From: Rhodococcus spelaei
Lineage (GTDB): Bacteria; Actinomycetota; Actinomycetes; Mycobacteriales; Mycobacteriaceae
NCBI RefSeq assembly: GCF_006704125.1
Contig: NZ_VIGH01000002.1
Coordinates: 62,001 to 126,000, forward strand
Length of the DNA: 64,000 bases
Reading direction: 5' to 3'
Positions 18,866 through 29,488 of the stretch are shown here, piece by piece. How positions within the stretch are numbered: the stretch's first letter is position 1; every line of letters begins with the position of its first letter. Both the position numbers and the translations under genes were made by a program. Below the pieces are notes generated by a model, which was not told the origin of the DNA, did not search any database, and saw only the letters and a list, made by a program, of their open reading frames with translations.

Positions 18866-20148
18866 CCTCAGCCCAGCCCACCCCGGCGGCCCCCCGTCCA
18901 TCGGCGCAGACGTCGAACTCGGCCGAGAGCCCGTGGCCGGTCCGCTCCGTCGCGACGAAGGTCGCGCAGTGGATCGACCGCCTCGGCAGCATCTGGGTCG
19001 AGGGGCAGATCACCCAGATCAACATCCGGCCCGGCACCCGGACCGCGTTCCTGGTGCTGCGCGACCCGTCGGCCGACATGTCACTGTCGGTCACCTGCTC
19101 CCCCACCCTGATCCGCGACTGCCCGGTGCCGCTGACCGAGGGCAGTCGGGTGGTGGTGTTCGGCAAGCTGTCCTTCTACACCGGCCGGGGCACGGTGTCG
19201 CTGCGGGTCACCGAGATCCGCGCGGTCGGCATCGGCGAACTGCTCGCCCGGATCGAACGGCTGCGCGGCCTGCTCGCCGCGGAGGGACTGTTCGACCCGC
19301 GCCTCAAACGGCCGCTGCCGTTCCTGCCGCGGACCGTCGGACTGATCACCGGGCGCGCCAGCGCGGCCGAACGCGATGTTCTCAGCGTCGCCGGACAACG
19401 CTGGCCCGCCGTGCAATTCGAGATCCGCAACACCGCAGTCCAGGGACCGACCGCGACCGCGCAGATCGTTGCGGCGCTCGCCGAACTGGACGAGAACCCC
19501 ACCGTCGAGGTCATCGTGCTGGCCCGCGGCGGCGGCAGCGTGGAAGATCTGCTGCCCTTCTCGGACGAGACCCTGTGCCGTGCCATCGCCAAGTGCACGA
19601 CACCCGTGGTGAGCGCGATCGGCCACGAGCCGGACAATCCGCTGTGCGACCACGTCGCCGACGTTCGCGCCGCGACCCCGACCGACGCCGCGAAGCGGGT
19701 GGTCCCGGACGCCGTCGCCGAGCAGGCGCTGGTCGCCGAGTACCGTGCCCGCGGCGCGGCCGCACTACGGAATTGGGTTGCGCGCGAGGCGCGTTCCCTC
19801 GCCGACCTGCGCAGCCGGCCGGTGCTGGCCGACCCGCTGGCGGCGATCGAGCGCCGTACCGAGGAGGTCGAGCGGCTCCGTGAGGCCGGTCGACGTGACG
19901 TCGCCCGACTCGTCGCCGGGCAGACGACCGTGGTCGAGCACCTGGCTGCGCGGCTGACGACGCTCGGGCCGGCGGCCACCCTGGCACGTGGCTACGCGGT
20001 GGTACAGCGCGTGGTCCCGGGGTCGGACACCGAGGTCCTGCGTTCGGTCGAGGACGCCCCGCCCGGCACACAGATTCGGGTACGGGTCGCCGACGGCGCG
20101 GTCGTCGCGGCCGTCATGGGCAAGGACAAGTCAGGAGATTCCAGGTGA
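18862..20148 (+). CDS. xseA: Exodeoxyribonuclease VII large subunit
   Basis: A 428-residue subunit of the ATP-independent single-strand exonuclease. An N-terminal OB-fold ([16 protein letters not shown]) is followed by the catalytic domain with the conserved [29 protein letters not shown] and [17 protein letters not shown] blocks, then a coiled-coil tail. The GTG start overlaps the previous stop by 4 bp (GTGA), and its own stop overlaps xseB by 4 bp. The [13 protein letters not shown] block has Asn-Pro where many homologs have a Thr/Val-containing segment. Confidence 0.96.
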   Translation: MTSAQPTPAAPRPSAQTSNSAESPWPVRSVATKVAQWIDRLGSIWVEGQITQINIRPGTRTAFLVLRDPSADMSLSVTCSPTLIRDCPVPLTEGSRVVVFGKLSFYTGRGTVSLRVTEIRAVGIGELLARIERLRGLLAAEGLFDPRLKRPLPFLPRTVGLITGRASAAERDVLSVAGQRWPAVQFEIRNTAVQGPTATAQIVAALAELDENPTVEVIVLARGGGSVEDLLPFSDETLCRAIAKCTTPVVSAIGHEPDNPLCDHVADVRAATPTDAAKRVVPDAVAEQALVAEYRARGAAALRNWVAREARSLADLRSRPVLADPLAAIERRTEEVERLREAGRRDVARLVAGQTTVVEHLAARLTTLGPAATLARGYAVVQRVVPGSDTEVLRSVEDAPPGTQIRVRVADGAVVAAVMGKDKSGDSR

Positions 20149-20351
20149 ACGAACCGGTGTCGGAGCTCGGCTACGAGGCCGCCCGTGACCAACTGGCCGA
20201 GGTGGTCAAGATGCTCGAGCAGGGCGGACTCGACCTCGACCACTCCCTCGCGCTGTGGGAACGCGGCGAGGCGTTGGCCAAGCGCTGCGAGGAGCACCTG
20301 GCCGGCGCGCGCGCACGGGTCGAGAAGGCGTTGGAGCAGACCGAGGACTAG
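20145..20351 (+). CDS. xseB: Exodeoxyribonuclease VII small subunit
   Basis: A 68-residue small subunit, the normal length for the family. A two-helix antiparallel coiled coil ([19 protein letters not shown] ... [18 protein letters not shown]) binds XseA. The GTG overlaps the xseA stop (GTGA). Confidence 0.95.
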   Translation: MNEPVSELGYEAARDQLAEVVKMLEQGGLDLDHSLALWERGEALAKRCEEHLAGARARVEKALEQTED

Positions 20352-20364
20352 CCCGGATTTCTCT

Positions 20365-20416
20365 CACACTCTGTGACACCGATGCGCGTCAGCCGCCATC
20401 GCGTGCACAGAGTGTG
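20365..20416. terminator. Bidirectional terminator between xseB and DUF4245 gene
   Basis: A perfect 11-bp inverted repeat (CACACTCTGTG at 20365-20375, CACAGAGTGTG at 20406-20416) enclosing a second imperfect stem. It lies between two convergent stop codons. Confidence 0.75.
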
Positions 20417-20429
20417 GGCTCAGTACGGA

Positions 20430-20999
20430 CTAGTGCGCGAGCGGTTGCGCCGCGCCGACCGCGGTCGCGAGCGTCGTGTACTCCTGCTCGGAGCCGGCTC
20501 CCTTGATCAGCACACGGACGTCCCCGAGGTTCGTGACCCAGATCGGTTCACTGCCCTCCTCGGTGTACTTCACCCAGGAGTCCGGACCGATCTGCTCGAC
20601 GCCGGTCGAGCTGCGCGGACCGCCTGCAACCCAGGGCACCAAGGTCTCCTCGGTGGCAGCGCTCTGGCTCAGCTGCAGGTATGCGCCCCTGTCGGTGATG
20701 AAGCCGACGGTGCTCACGTCGCCGCCGCCGTCACCGGTGGCGGTGCCGCGACTGCCCGAGTTCGGCTGCCACCCCTCCGGCACCGCGGGGTTCCGGATCG
20801 GGAAGCCGAGGTCGCGGGCGTCGTACTTGAGTGCGGCGTTGATGTCGAAATGCGGCACCGGGCCGGGGGTCGGGCCACCGGGGCTGAGCGTGCACTGGCT
20901 GGCGATGCCGGCGATGATCAGGCAGAGCAGGACGAGCGGGATCATCGACCACAGCATGTCGCGGTTGCTTTGCAGAATTCGGGGTTTGTCGCCGGCCAC
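20430..20999 (-). CDS. DUF4245 single-pass membrane protein (Rv1100-like)
   Basis: A 189-residue protein. A short cytoplasmic N terminus is followed by one membrane helix at about 18-36, then an extracytoplasmic domain with the DUF4245 features ARDLGFPIRNP, VPEGWQPNSGS and WVKYTEEGSEPIWVT. Function unknown. The GTG at 20999 is chosen because it gives the usual family N terminus; the open frame runs much farther upstream without homology. Position opposite xseB and next to glpX matches Rv1100. Confidence 0.8.
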   Translation of the reverse strand: MAGDKPRILQSNRDMLWSMIPLVLLCLIIAGIASQCTLSPGGPTPGPVPHFDINAALKYDARDLGFPIRNPAVPEGWQPNSGSRGTATGDGGGDVSTVGFITDRGAYLQLSQSAATEETLVPWVAGGPRSSTGVEQIGPDSWVKYTEEGSEPIWVTNLGDVRVLIKGAGSEQEYTTLATAVGAAQPLAH

Positions 21000-21098
21000 G
21001 CGTCCAGTATCCCAGCACCTCGCGATCGGGTTCCGGCCGGTTCCCTTCGCACCGGAAACCGACCACCAGGTCGCGCACCTGTAGTTAGCTTGCGCACC

Positions 21099-22382
21099 AT
21101 GAGTGCACGCATCGCCACGCGTCCGGCCGTCCGGCCGAGAGCCTGGCTTCGAGGAGTCCTGGTCGCCGTGGTCGGCGCCGCCGCGGTGACGGTCGCGACG
21201 GGGGCCACGCCGGCCGCGGCCCAATCCGCCGCCTACGCGCAGTTCCTCGACATCACCCCCACTAACTCGAACGCCGAACTCGCCGGTGGGCTCGATCCCC
21301 GCCTGCCCACAGCTTCGGCCGTCCTCGGCGCCGCACTGGCGTCTGCGCGCGCCGACCACGTCGCCCCCACCCGGTACGCGGCACTGCTGCACCAGTACTG
21401 GCTCGCACTCGGCACCGAGACGACGGGCATCGACCTGGCCACCTGGGACCCGAACGTCGGGTTCGCGGCCAACGCGACCCTGGTGGACCGGGTGTACGCG
21501 AATTACGGCCGCTACCAACGCGAACACGCGGAGCTGAACTGGGCCGGCATGGCGGGTATGGCGGGCGCGTCGTTCGCCGCCGGGTTCTGGGACATCGACG
21601 GCGGCCGCACCGCGCTGACCGTCGACGCCGTCCACCGGCTCGGCACCGCGGTCGGCGCCGCCGTCGGCACCCTGCCCACCGAGGCGGCGGCCCTGCTCCC
21701 GGCGGACGTCCGGACACTCGCCACCCTGGGGCCGGCCATGACCGCGGAGGATCTGGACTGGTACCAGAAGCGGCTGCTGATCATGCAGAAGCACATCTAC
21801 TTCGACATGGTCCCGATGCACGAGGCGTATGCGCGGGCGGGACGGCCGGCGATCGAGGAGCTCGCCGCGGCCGGCCTGCTCGACGCCAACGCCGAGACCG
21901 CGTGGCAGGGCATCTTCTCGGGAACCGCCGAGGGACGCGCCGACGCCACCCGGAGGATGGCGGACCGCGAACAGAACCAGGTCGTCGCCGACCAGTGGGA
22001 CGCGACGGCGAGCAGCCGCGGCGGCGTCGGACGCGCCCTCAGCTACGTCACCACCGTCGCCGCGCAGCCGTCGATTCCCGGCACGCGGGCGCCGGGCGTG
22101 GCGTCGCCGCTGTCGGTCGTCGGCACGGTCGGCGGCGCGACGTACCGCCTGCAGGCCCCACTGCCGGACTTCAACTGGGCCGACCGCGTACCGCGCTGGT
22201 CGTACATCGGGGGCGACACCGTCCCCGCCTATCAGCGACTGGTCGAGACTCGGCCCGCCGAGGCGTACGCGCTGCTCGCGCAGCCGTTCCCCGATTTCGT
22301 GGACCAGCAGCGGGTGCTGCGCCGGGTTCCCGCGCTCGCCCGCGACCTCGGCACCGGGTGGTCGCTGACGCGGGAGCCGTAG
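21099..22382 (+). CDS. Secreted protein of unknown function
   Basis: A 427-residue protein with a clear signal peptide (RRR-poor but Arg-rich n-region, hydrophobic core about 20-38, cleavage near AAAQS at about residue 42). I do not recognise the mature domain. It is helix-rich, with conserved-looking LHQYWLALGTETTGIDLATWDPN and DREQNQVVADQWDA segments and a C-terminal PDFNWADRVPRWSYIGGD stretch. No cysteines or lipobox. It starts at an ATG 99 nt from the divergent DUF4245 gene and is followed by glpX. Confidence 0.75.
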   Translation: MSARIATRPAVRPRAWLRGVLVAVVGAAAVTVATGATPAAAQSAAYAQFLDITPTNSNAELAGGLDPRLPTASAVLGAALASARADHVAPTRYAALLHQYWLALGTETTGIDLATWDPNVGFAANATLVDRVYANYGRYQREHAELNWAGMAGMAGASFAAGFWDIDGGRTALTVDAVHRLGTAVGAAVGTLPTEAAALLPADVRTLATLGPAMTAEDLDWYQKRLLIMQKHIYFDMVPMHEAYARAGRPAIEELAAAGLLDANAETAWQGIFSGTAEGRADATRRMADREQNQVVADQWDATASSRGGVGRALSYVTTVAAQPSIPGTRAPGVASPLSVVGTVGGATYRLQAPLPDFNWADRVPRWSYIGGDTVPAYQRLVETRPAEAYALLAQPFPDFVDQQRVLRRVPALARDLGTGWSLTREP

Positions 22383-22410
22383 ACCAGCCGCGGTTCGACC
22401 GAGGCGGTGA

Positions 22411-22442
22411 TGAGATAATCACGCTTCGAGACCGATGGTCTC
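22411..22442 (+). promoter_or_regulatory. Putative glpX extended -10 promoter and palindromic operator
   Basis: An extended -10 element (TGA-GATAAT, hexamer 22414-22419) is followed by a perfect 6-bp inverted repeat GAGACC-GAT-GGTCTC (22428-22442) at the expected transcription start. An operator or a 5'-terminal RNA hairpin would both fit. Confidence 0.45.
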
Positions 22443-22500
22443 CCCATTGACCGAACCTATGGCGACGCCGACCGCGTCGACCGCAAGGAGGCACCGCCCC

Positions 22501-23541
22501 ATGACGGCCAGCACCCCATCGAGTCGCCGCGAGGCACCGGACCGCAACCTGGCGATGGAGTTGGTGCGCGTGACCGAGGCGGGCGCACTGGCCGCCGGCC
22601 GTTGGGTCGGCCGGGGCGACAAGGAGGGTGGCGACGGCGCCGCCGTCGACGCCATGCGCCAGCTCGTCTCGTCCGTCTCGATGCGCGGCGTCGTCGTGAT
22701 CGGCGAGGGCGAGAAGGACGAAGCGCCCATGCTCTACAACGGCGAAGAGGTCGGCAACGGCGACGGACCGGACTGCGACTTCGCGGTCGACCCCGTCGAC
22801 GGCACCACGCTGATGTCCAAGGGCATGCCGAACGCCATCTCGGTGCTCGCTGTCGCCGAGCGCGGCGCGATGTTCGACCCGTCCGCCGTGTTCTACATGG
22901 AGAAGATCGCCGTCGGCCCCGACGCCGCCGACGTCATCGACATCACCGCCCCGGTCGAGGAGAACATCAAGCGGATCGCCAAGGTCCGCAAGGCCTCGGT
23001 CTCCGACGTCACCGTGTGCATCCTCGACCGGCCGCGGCACGCGCAGCTGATCGCGGACGTCCGCGCGACCGGCGCTCGGATCCGGCTGATTTCCGACGGC
23101 GACGTCGCCGGCGCCATCGCCGCGGCCCGCCCCGACTCGGGCACGGACATGCTCGTCGGCATCGGCGGCACCCCGGAGGGCATCATCGCCGCTGCCGCGA
23201 TGCGCTGCATGGGCGGTGCCCTGCAGGGCCGGCTCGCCCCCACCGACGACGCCGAACGCCAGAAGGCCATCGACGCCGGCCACGACCTCGACCGCGTGCT
23301 GCTCACCGAGGACCTCGTGTCCGGCGAGAACGTTTTCTTCACCGCCACCGGCGTCACCGACGGCGACCTGCTGCGCGGCGTCCGCTACAGCGGCGGCGGC
23401 GCACACACCCAGTCCATCGTGATGCGCAGCAAGTCCGGCACGGTCCGCATGATCGACGCGTACCACCGCCTGTCGAAGCTGCGCGAGTACTCCTCCGTCG
23501 ACTTCGACGGCGACCCGGACGCCCAGTTCCCGATGCCGTAA
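22501..23541 (+). CDS. glpX: Class II fructose-1,6-bisphosphatase
   Basis: A gluconeogenic phosphatase of 346 residues. The metal/substrate motif DPVDGTT is at residues 97-103, preceded by the [11 protein letters not shown] loop and followed by [15 protein letters not shown]. It is probably the only FBPase in such actinobacteria. The ATG at 22501 has a strong AAGGAGG 9 nt upstream, so the longer frame from 22435 is rejected. A hairpin terminator follows. Confidence 0.96.
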   Translation: MTASTPSSRREAPDRNLAMELVRVTEAGALAAGRWVGRGDKEGGDGAAVDAMRQLVSSVSMRGVVVIGEGEKDEAPMLYNGEEVGNGDGPDCDFAVDPVDGTTLMSKGMPNAISVLAVAERGAMFDPSAVFYMEKIAVGPDAADVIDITAPVEENIKRIAKVRKASVSDVTVCILDRPRHAQLIADVRATGARIRLISDGDVAGAIAAARPDSGTDMLVGIGGTPEGIIAAAAMRCMGGALQGRLAPTDDAERQKAIDAGHDLDRVLLTEDLVSGENVFFTATGVTDGDLLRGVRYSGGGAHTQSIVMRSKSGTVRMIDAYHRLSKLREYSSVDFDGDPDAQFPMP

Positions 23542-23552
23542 TGCGCTCCGCG

Positions 23553-23596
23553 CCGTGAGTCCATCTGGCCCCGACAGGGGCCAGAAGGACTCACGG
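23553..23596 (+). terminator. Strong two-part hairpin terminator after glpX
   Basis: Outer stem CCGTGAGTCC/GGACTCACGG (23553-23562, 23587-23596), a 2-nt internal loop, inner stem CTGGCCCC/GGGGCCAG (23565-23572, 23577-23584) and a GACA tetraloop. All pairs are perfect. It starts 12 nt after the stop; there is no U-tract. Confidence 0.85.
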
Positions 23597-23631
23597 GCGG
23601 CGCAGGCGCTTCGGTGGCAAGCTAACTGGGT

Positions 23632-25032
<1,401 letters not shown>

Positions 25033-25039
25033 CGCCGAC

Positions 25040-25693
25040 TCAGGCCTCGATCGCGATGACTGCGCCGGGCTGGAGCCAGCGGATCAGCCAGACCAGCGCC
25101 GTCTCGTCGATCGCGACGCAGCCCTCGGTGGGTTCGCCGTTGGTGACGTGCAGGAAGAAGGCGCCGCCGTCGCCGGGTACACGATCCTTGTTCACGCCCA
25201 TCACCACCGCGTAGCGGTAGGCGGGGATCTGCAGAGGCTCCGAATCCGACTCGTCGAAGGCGCAGGCACCGGGAGCGCAGACCTGGTGGGTGTTGTAGGT
25301 CGGACTGTGCGGGTCGCCGTCCCACCAGTCGTCGGGCCCGACCATCCGGTAGGGCAGGCCGCCGCCGGGGTTGGGTGCGGTACCGAACGCCGCGTCGAGG
25401 CTGTAGACGCCGGTCGGGGTCGCCGGGACACCGTCGTGCGACTGCGGGGCGAACCCCGCGGACCCGACCTTCGCCGGCAGCGCGGGCGAGATGCGGTGCC
25501 AGCCGATCGGCGAACGCTGCCACGCCTCGACCGTCGCCTGCGAGCCGCCTGCTCCGTTCACCGTGACTACCTGCGTCGCGGCGCCGACGGATCGGTCGAA
25601 CCAGGGACCCTGAGCGGCCGCGTGCGGGGCGCACAGCAGCGCCAGCACCGTCGCGACAACGGTCGAAAGTATGACGCCCATCACATTGCGCAC
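25040..25693 (-). CDS. Secreted L,D-transpeptidase-like protein (YkuD fold)
   Basis: A roughly 217-residue exported protein. A signal peptide (VMGVILSTVVATVLALLC, cleavage near AAAQG) precedes a YkuD-like catalytic domain. The active-site region reads FFLHVTNGEPTEGCVAID, equivalent to the H...(S/T)xGC motif, with the nucleophilic Cys in EGCVAI. It lacks the Ig-like domains of mycobacterial LdtA/B, so it is a compact form. The start is uncertain: a GTG at 25693 with AGGA upstream gives a clean signal peptide, while an ATG at 25720 would add nine residues. Confidence 0.75.
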   Translation of the reverse strand: MRNVMGVILSTVVATVLALLCAPHAAAQGPWFDRSVGAATQVVTVNGAGGSQATVEAWQRSPIGWHRISPALPAKVGSAGFAPQSHDGVPATPTGVYSLDAAFGTAPNPGGGLPYRMVGPDDWWDGDPHSPTYNTHQVCAPGACAFDESDSEPLQIPAYRYAVVMGVNKDRVPGDGGAFFLHVTNGEPTEGCVAIDETALVWLIRWLQPGAVIAIEA

Positions 25694-25782
25694 ACCACAT
25701 CCTGACCGGTCGGTCCGCATCGGTCAAACGCTGGCGGCGGTACCGTTGAGCGACGACCCGACCGATCGACACGGGGGACCGC

Positions 25783-26241
25783 ATGGACACGCCACCGCTC
25801 GATGCCGCCGCCGACTCGGCGACAGCAGTCGAGAGCTTTCTCACCGCCCTCGCCCGTGGCGACGTCGACTCGGCCCTGGGGATGATCACCGACGACATCG
25901 AGTGGGTCAACGTCTCGCTGCCGACGCTGCGCGGTGCCCGTCTCGTCGGGCGGTCGCTCCGTGCGATGAACAGCCCGTGGCTCGGCTTCGACGCGATCCT
26001 GCACCACGTCGCGTCGACGGACGGGGTCGTGCTGACCGAACGCACCGACCTGCTGTCCCTCGGGCCGCTGAGCATCGAGTTCTGGGTGTGCGGCACGTTC
26101 GAGCTGCGGGACGGAAAGGTTGCGGTCTGGCGCGACTACTTCAGCTTCCGAGACCTGCTGCGCGGCACGGTCATCGGTCTCGTCCGGCTGGCCCTCGGCC
26201 GGCGCGGCGGCCGCTCGACCGGCTATCTGGGTGCCCGATAG
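25783..26241 (+). CDS. Limonene-1,2-epoxide hydrolase-family protein
   Basis: A 152-residue alpha+beta-barrel (SnoaL/NTF2-like) protein. The catalytic Asp-Arg-Asp arrangement of limonene epoxide hydrolase can be matched to Arg87, Asp89 (ERTDLL) and Asp118 (VWRDYF), a spacing close to the Rhodococcus erythropolis enzyme. The natural epoxide substrate is unknown; M. tuberculosis EphG is related. Divergent from the L,D-transpeptidase-like gene. Confidence 0.75.
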   Translation: MDTPPLDAAADSATAVESFLTALARGDVDSALGMITDDIEWVNVSLPTLRGARLVGRSLRAMNSPWLGFDAILHHVASTDGVVLTERTDLLSLGPLSIEFWVCGTFELRDGKVAVWRDYFSFRDLLRGTVIGLVRLALGRRGGRSTGYLGAR

Positions 26242-26250
26242 GCGCTGACG

Positions 26251-26300
26251 CGCAGTGGCGCGGATCCGGAGCGTGGAACGTCCGTATCCGCACCACTGCG
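26251..26300. terminator. Bidirectional terminator between epoxide-hydrolase-like gene and phoH2
   Basis: A 20-bp stem with two mismatches (26251-26270 with 26281-26300) and a 10-nt loop, placed 9 nt after one stop and 10 nt from the opposing phoH2 stop. Confidence 0.8.
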
Positions 26301-26310
26301 GCGCAGCTGC

Positions 26311-27651
26311 CTACGCGGTCGGGCCGAACTCCTCGAGCATCTCGGTCACCAGTGCGGCGATCGGCGACCGCTCGCTGCGGGTGAGCGTCACGTGCGCGAA
26401 AAGCGGGTGTCCCTTGAGCTTTTCGATCACGGCGGCGACTCCGTCGTGTCTGCCGACCCGAAGGTTGTCGCGCTGGGCGACGTCGTGCGTGAGCACCACC
26501 CGCGACCCGGTACCGAGCCGCGAGAGCACGGTGAGCAGCACGTTGCGTTCGAGCGACTGCGCCTCGTCGACGATGACGAAGGAGTCATGCAGGGACCGAC
26601 CGCGAATGTGCGTGAGCGGCAACACCTCCAGCATCCCGCGGCTGATCACCTCGTCCATCACCTCGGGGCTGGCGAGGCCGTCCAGGGTGTCGAAGACGGC
26701 CTGCGCCCACGGCCCCATCTTCTCACTCTCACTGCCGGGCAGGTAACCGAGCTCCTGTCCCCCGACCGCGTACAGTGGCCGGAACACCACCACCTTGCGG
26801 TGCGTGCGGCGCTCGAGCACCGCCTCGAGTCCGGCGGTCAGCGCCAGGGCCGACTTCCCGGTGCCGGCCTTGCCGCCGAGCGAGATGATGCCGATGCTCT
26901 CGTCCAGCAGCAGGTCGAGGGCGATGCGCTGTTCGGCAGAACGCCCGTGCAGCCCGAACGCCTCCCGCTCGCCGCGCACCAGTTGCACCCGCTTGTCGGC
27001 GGTCACCCGGCCCAGTGCACTCGACCGCCCCCCGAGTAGCCGGATCCCGGTGTGACACGGCATTTCCCGCGCCCCCTCAAGGTCCAGAATCCCTTCGGAG
27101 AACAGTTCGTCGATCTGCTCGGAGGCCACCTCGAGCTCCGTCATGCCGGTCCATCCGGAGGGCACCACGTCGTGCGCGTGGTACTCGTCGGCGGGCAGAC
27201 CCACCGCACCGGCCTTGACCCGCAGCGGGATGTCCTTGCTGACCAGCACCACGTCTCGGCCCTCGGCGGCGAGATTGAGCGCGCACGCGAGGATCCGGGA
27301 GTCGTTCGAGTCGGTGCGGAATCCGACCGGCAGCACCGCCGGGTCGGTGTGGTTCAGCTCGACCTGCAGGCTGCCGTCGTCGGCGCCGATCGGCACCGGT
27401 TGGTCCAGCCGGCCGTGCTCGAGCCTCAGGTCGTCCAGCATCCGAAGTGCTTCGCGCGCAAACCATCCCAGCTCGTGGTGGTGGCGTTTGCCCTCCAGTT
27501 CGCTGATCACGACGAGGGGCAGGACCACCTCGTGTTCGGCGAACCTGGTGACTGCCCACGGGTCCGAGAGCAGGACCGAGGTGTCGAGGACGTAGGTGCG
27601 GACTGCGCGGTTGGCGGCCGGACGGTCAGAGACGGAGCTTGCTGCGGTCAC
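26311..27651 (-). CDS. phoH2: PhoH2: PIN ribonuclease domain fused to PhoH ATPase
   Basis: A 446-residue fusion like Rv1095. The N-terminal PIN domain ([13 protein letters not shown], first metal Asp at 23; second acidic cluster [12 protein letters not shown]) is an endoribonuclease fold. The C-terminal PhoH domain has Walker [10 protein letters not shown] near residue 260 and Walker B-like [11 protein letters not shown]. Mycobacterial PhoH2 couples RNA unwinding with cleavage. The GTG at 27651 has GAGGAG 6 nt upstream. A small ORF with its own ribosome-binding site overlaps the start (see 27626-27775). desA2, which lies between phoH2 and glyA in M. tuberculosis, is absent. Confidence 0.93.
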   Translation of the reverse strand: MTAASSVSDRPAANRAVRTYVLDTSVLLSDPWAVTRFAEHEVVLPLVVISELEGKRHHHELGWFAREALRMLDDLRLEHGRLDQPVPIGADDGSLQVELNHTDPAVLPVGFRTDSNDSRILACALNLAAEGRDVVLVSKDIPLRVKAGAVGLPADEYHAHDVVPSGWTGMTELEVASEQIDELFSEGILDLEGAREMPCHTGIRLLGGRSSALGRVTADKRVQLVRGEREAFGLHGRSAEQRIALDLLLDESIGIISLGGKAGTGKSALALTAGLEAVLERRTHRKVVVFRPLYAVGGQELGYLPGSESEKMGPWAQAVFDTLDGLASPEVMDEVISRGMLEVLPLTHIRGRSLHDSFVIVDEAQSLERNVLLTVLSRLGTGSRVVLTHDVAQRDNLRVGRHDGVAAVIEKLKGHPLFAHVTLTRSERSPIAALVTEMLEEFGPTA

Positions 27652-27775
27652 GGTGGCTCCTCGACCTTGCGCGGCACCCACGCAAGCGGTGTTCGCTGGG
27701 CCGTTCGGTCCGCGCGGAACTCGCGTCCCACAGGGGCCGGGTGCCGGCCCCTTCGCACTGATCGGTGTCAGTCAC
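27626..27775 (-). CDS. Small ORF upstream of and overlapping phoH2 (PhoAT-like candidate)
   Basis: A 49-codon ORF starting GTG at 27775 with a GGGAGG-type ribosome-binding site about 7-9 nt upstream, ending TGA at 27626. It overlaps the first 26 nt of phoH2 in a different frame. The product starts [20 protein letters not shown] and becomes very Arg-rich (about a dozen Arg in the last 25 residues). In mycobacteria phoH2 is reported to be co-transcribed with a small overlapping upstream gene, phoAT (recalled); position and overlap agree. Sequence homology was not tested. Confidence 0.5.
   Translation of the reverse strand: MTDTDQCEGAGTRPLWDASSARTERPSEHRLRGCRARSRSHRDRSKLRL
27733..27751 (-). promoter_or_regulatory. 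Hairpin inside the phoH2 upstream small ORF
   Basis: A perfect 8-bp GC stem GGGGCCGG/CCGGCCCC (27733-27740, 27744-27751) with a 3-nt loop, about 85 nt upstream of the phoH2 start and within the small ORF. It could affect translation of either frame. Confidence 0.4.
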
Positions 27776-27932
27776 GATTCGAACCTCCCGGACGGTCGGC
27801 GTGCTCGCCTCCCGCTAAGCAGAACGCTACGTCCGCGGCCCGCACCGGCGTGCGAACAACACGGTGAACGTTGGGTTAACCGAGGTAGGAGGGAACAAAT
27901 TCGCAACGCGTCCGGCGCGTCGGCACACGCGA
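27776..27932. other. phoH2 upstream region without further genes
   Basis: 157 bp between the small ORF and the glyA terminator. It is less GC-rich around 27855-27900 (contains gttaac and ggaggg-like tracts) and presumably carries the phoH2 promoter. No convincing -35/-10 pair and no ORF were found. Confidence 0.4.
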
Positions 27933-27963
27933 ACGGCCCGCGTCCGGAGCGGACGCGGGCCGT
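27933..27963 (-). terminator. glyA terminator hairpin
   Basis: A perfect 13-bp stem (ACGGCCCGCGTCC at 27933-27945, GGACGCGGGCCGT at 27951-27963) with a 5-nt loop, 16 nt beyond the glyA stop. Confidence 0.85.
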
Positions 27964-27978
27964 CGAGGCGACGCTGGG

Positions 27979-29292
27979 TCAGACCGTCTTGGACAGCAGG
28001 CCCCAGTCCTCGAGACCGTCGTAGAGCGGGAAGTCGAGGGCCAGCTTGGACACCCGGGCACGCAGGGCCGGGACGTCGGCACCCGTACCGGCGGCCAGCG
28101 CGGTCGCGATGATGTCGGCGACCTCGGTGAACTCGGCGTCGCCGAAGCCGCGGGTGGCCAGGGCGGGGGTGCCGATGCGCAGGCCGGACGGGTTCATCGG
28201 CGGACGCGGGTCGAACGGCACGGCGTTGCGGTTGACGGTGATGCCGATCTCGTGCAGCAGATCCTCGCCCTGCTGGCCGTCGAGCTCGGAGTGGCGCAGG
28301 TCGACGAGCACCAGGTGCACGTCGGTGCCGCCGGTGAGCACGGAGATGCCGTTGCCCGCGACGTCCGCGCCGGTGAGGCGCTCGGCCAGGATCTTCGAGC
28401 CGGCGAGAGTGCGGGCCTGACGGTCCTTGAACTCGTCGGTGGCGGCGATCTTCATGGCGACGGCCTTCGCGGCGATCGCGTGCATCAGCGGCCCGCCCTG
28501 CTGGCCGGGGAACACCGCGGAGTTGAGCTTCTTGGCCCACTCCTGCTTGGCCAGGATCATGCCGGAGCGCGGACCGCCGAGGGTCTTGTGGACGGTGGTG
28601 GAGACGACGTCGGCGTGCGGCACCGGCGACGGGTGCAGCCCGGCGGCGACCAGTCCGGCGAAGTGCGCCATGTCGACCCACAGCCGGGCACCGACCTCGT
28701 CCGCGATCGAGCGGAACGCGGCGAAGTCGAGGTGCCGCGGGTAGGCGGACCAGCCGGCGATGAGCACCTGCGGGCGCTCGGCGAGCGCGGTCTCGCGGAC
28801 CTTGTCCATGTCGACGACGTGGGTGTCCTCGCGGACGCCGTACGACGCGACCTGGTAGAGCTTGCCGGAGAAGTTCAGCTTCATCCCGTGCGTGAGGTGC
28901 CCGCCGTGCGCGAGGTCCATGCCGAGAAGCTTCTCGCCCGGGTTCATCAGCGCCATCAGCACCGCGGCGTTGGCCTGCGCGCCTGCGTGCGGCTGCACGT
29001 TCGCGAACTCCGCGCCGAAGACCTCCTTGGCGCGCTCACGCGCGAGGTTCTCCACGACGTCGACGTGCTCGCAACCGCCGTAGTAGCGACGGCCCGGGTA
29101 GCCCTCCGCGTACTTGTTGGTCAGCACGCTGCCCTGGGCCTGCAGCACCGCGCGCGGCACGAAGTTCTCCGACGCGATCATTTCCAGGGTGTCGCGCTGA
29201 CGGGCCAGCTCGCCGTTCATCGCCGCGGCGACCTCGGGGTCGAGTTCGGCGAGCGAAGCGTTGTTGACGTCGGTGCTGGGCACAGCGGTCAT
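27979..29292 (-). CDS. glyA: Serine hydroxymethyltransferase
   Basis: A PLP enzyme of 437 residues interconverting serine and glycine with one-carbon transfer to tetrahydrofolate. The PLP lysine lies in the segment [16 protein letters not shown]; the N-terminal [14 protein letters not shown]-type substrate loop reads [20 protein letters not shown]. It begins at an ATG with GGAGA about 7 nt upstream and terminates at a strong hairpin. Confidence 0.97.
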   Translation of the reverse strand: MTAVPSTDVNNASLAELDPEVAAAMNGELARQRDTLEMIASENFVPRAVLQAQGSVLTNKYAEGYPGRRYYGGCEHVDVVENLARERAKEVFGAEFANVQPHAGAQANAAVLMALMNPGEKLLGMDLAHGGHLTHGMKLNFSGKLYQVASYGVREDTHVVDMDKVRETALAERPQVLIAGWSAYPRHLDFAAFRSIADEVGARLWVDMAHFAGLVAAGLHPSPVPHADVVSTTVHKTLGGPRSGMILAKQEWAKKLNSAVFPGQQGGPLMHAIAAKAVAMKIAATDEFKDRQARTLAGSKILAERLTGADVAGNGISVLTGGTDVHLVLVDLRHSELDGQQGEDLLHEIGITVNRNAVPFDPRPPMNPSGLRIGTPALATRGFGDAEFTEVADIIATALAAGTGADVPALRARVSKLALDFPLYDGLEDWGLLSKTV

Positions 29293-29488
29293 CGAGGGAT
29301 CTCCAAGCGGAAGGCCGGGCAGGGGCAGCTCTCATTCTAGGGCCAGGTCAGTGGCCGGGAACGTGGGGTGTCCGGCAGTATGACCGCCGCCACCGTCCCG
29401 CCTCGCGGGAAGCGCAGGTCGTCCCCCACTGCCGGACACCTAGGCTCGCGCGCGGATCACCCATGACGACGACCTCCCGGGAGCACCG
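29293..29488. promoter_or_regulatory. Divergent glyA / SnoaL-like region with long-range 13-bp inverted repeat
   Basis: 196 bp between divergent genes. It contains a perfect 13-bp inverted repeat, GGTGTCCGGCAGT (29367-29379) and ACTGCCGGACACC (29428-29440), separated by 48 bp with partial inner pairing. This could be a looped operator or the core of a structured leader. No ORF was found. Confidence 0.45.
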
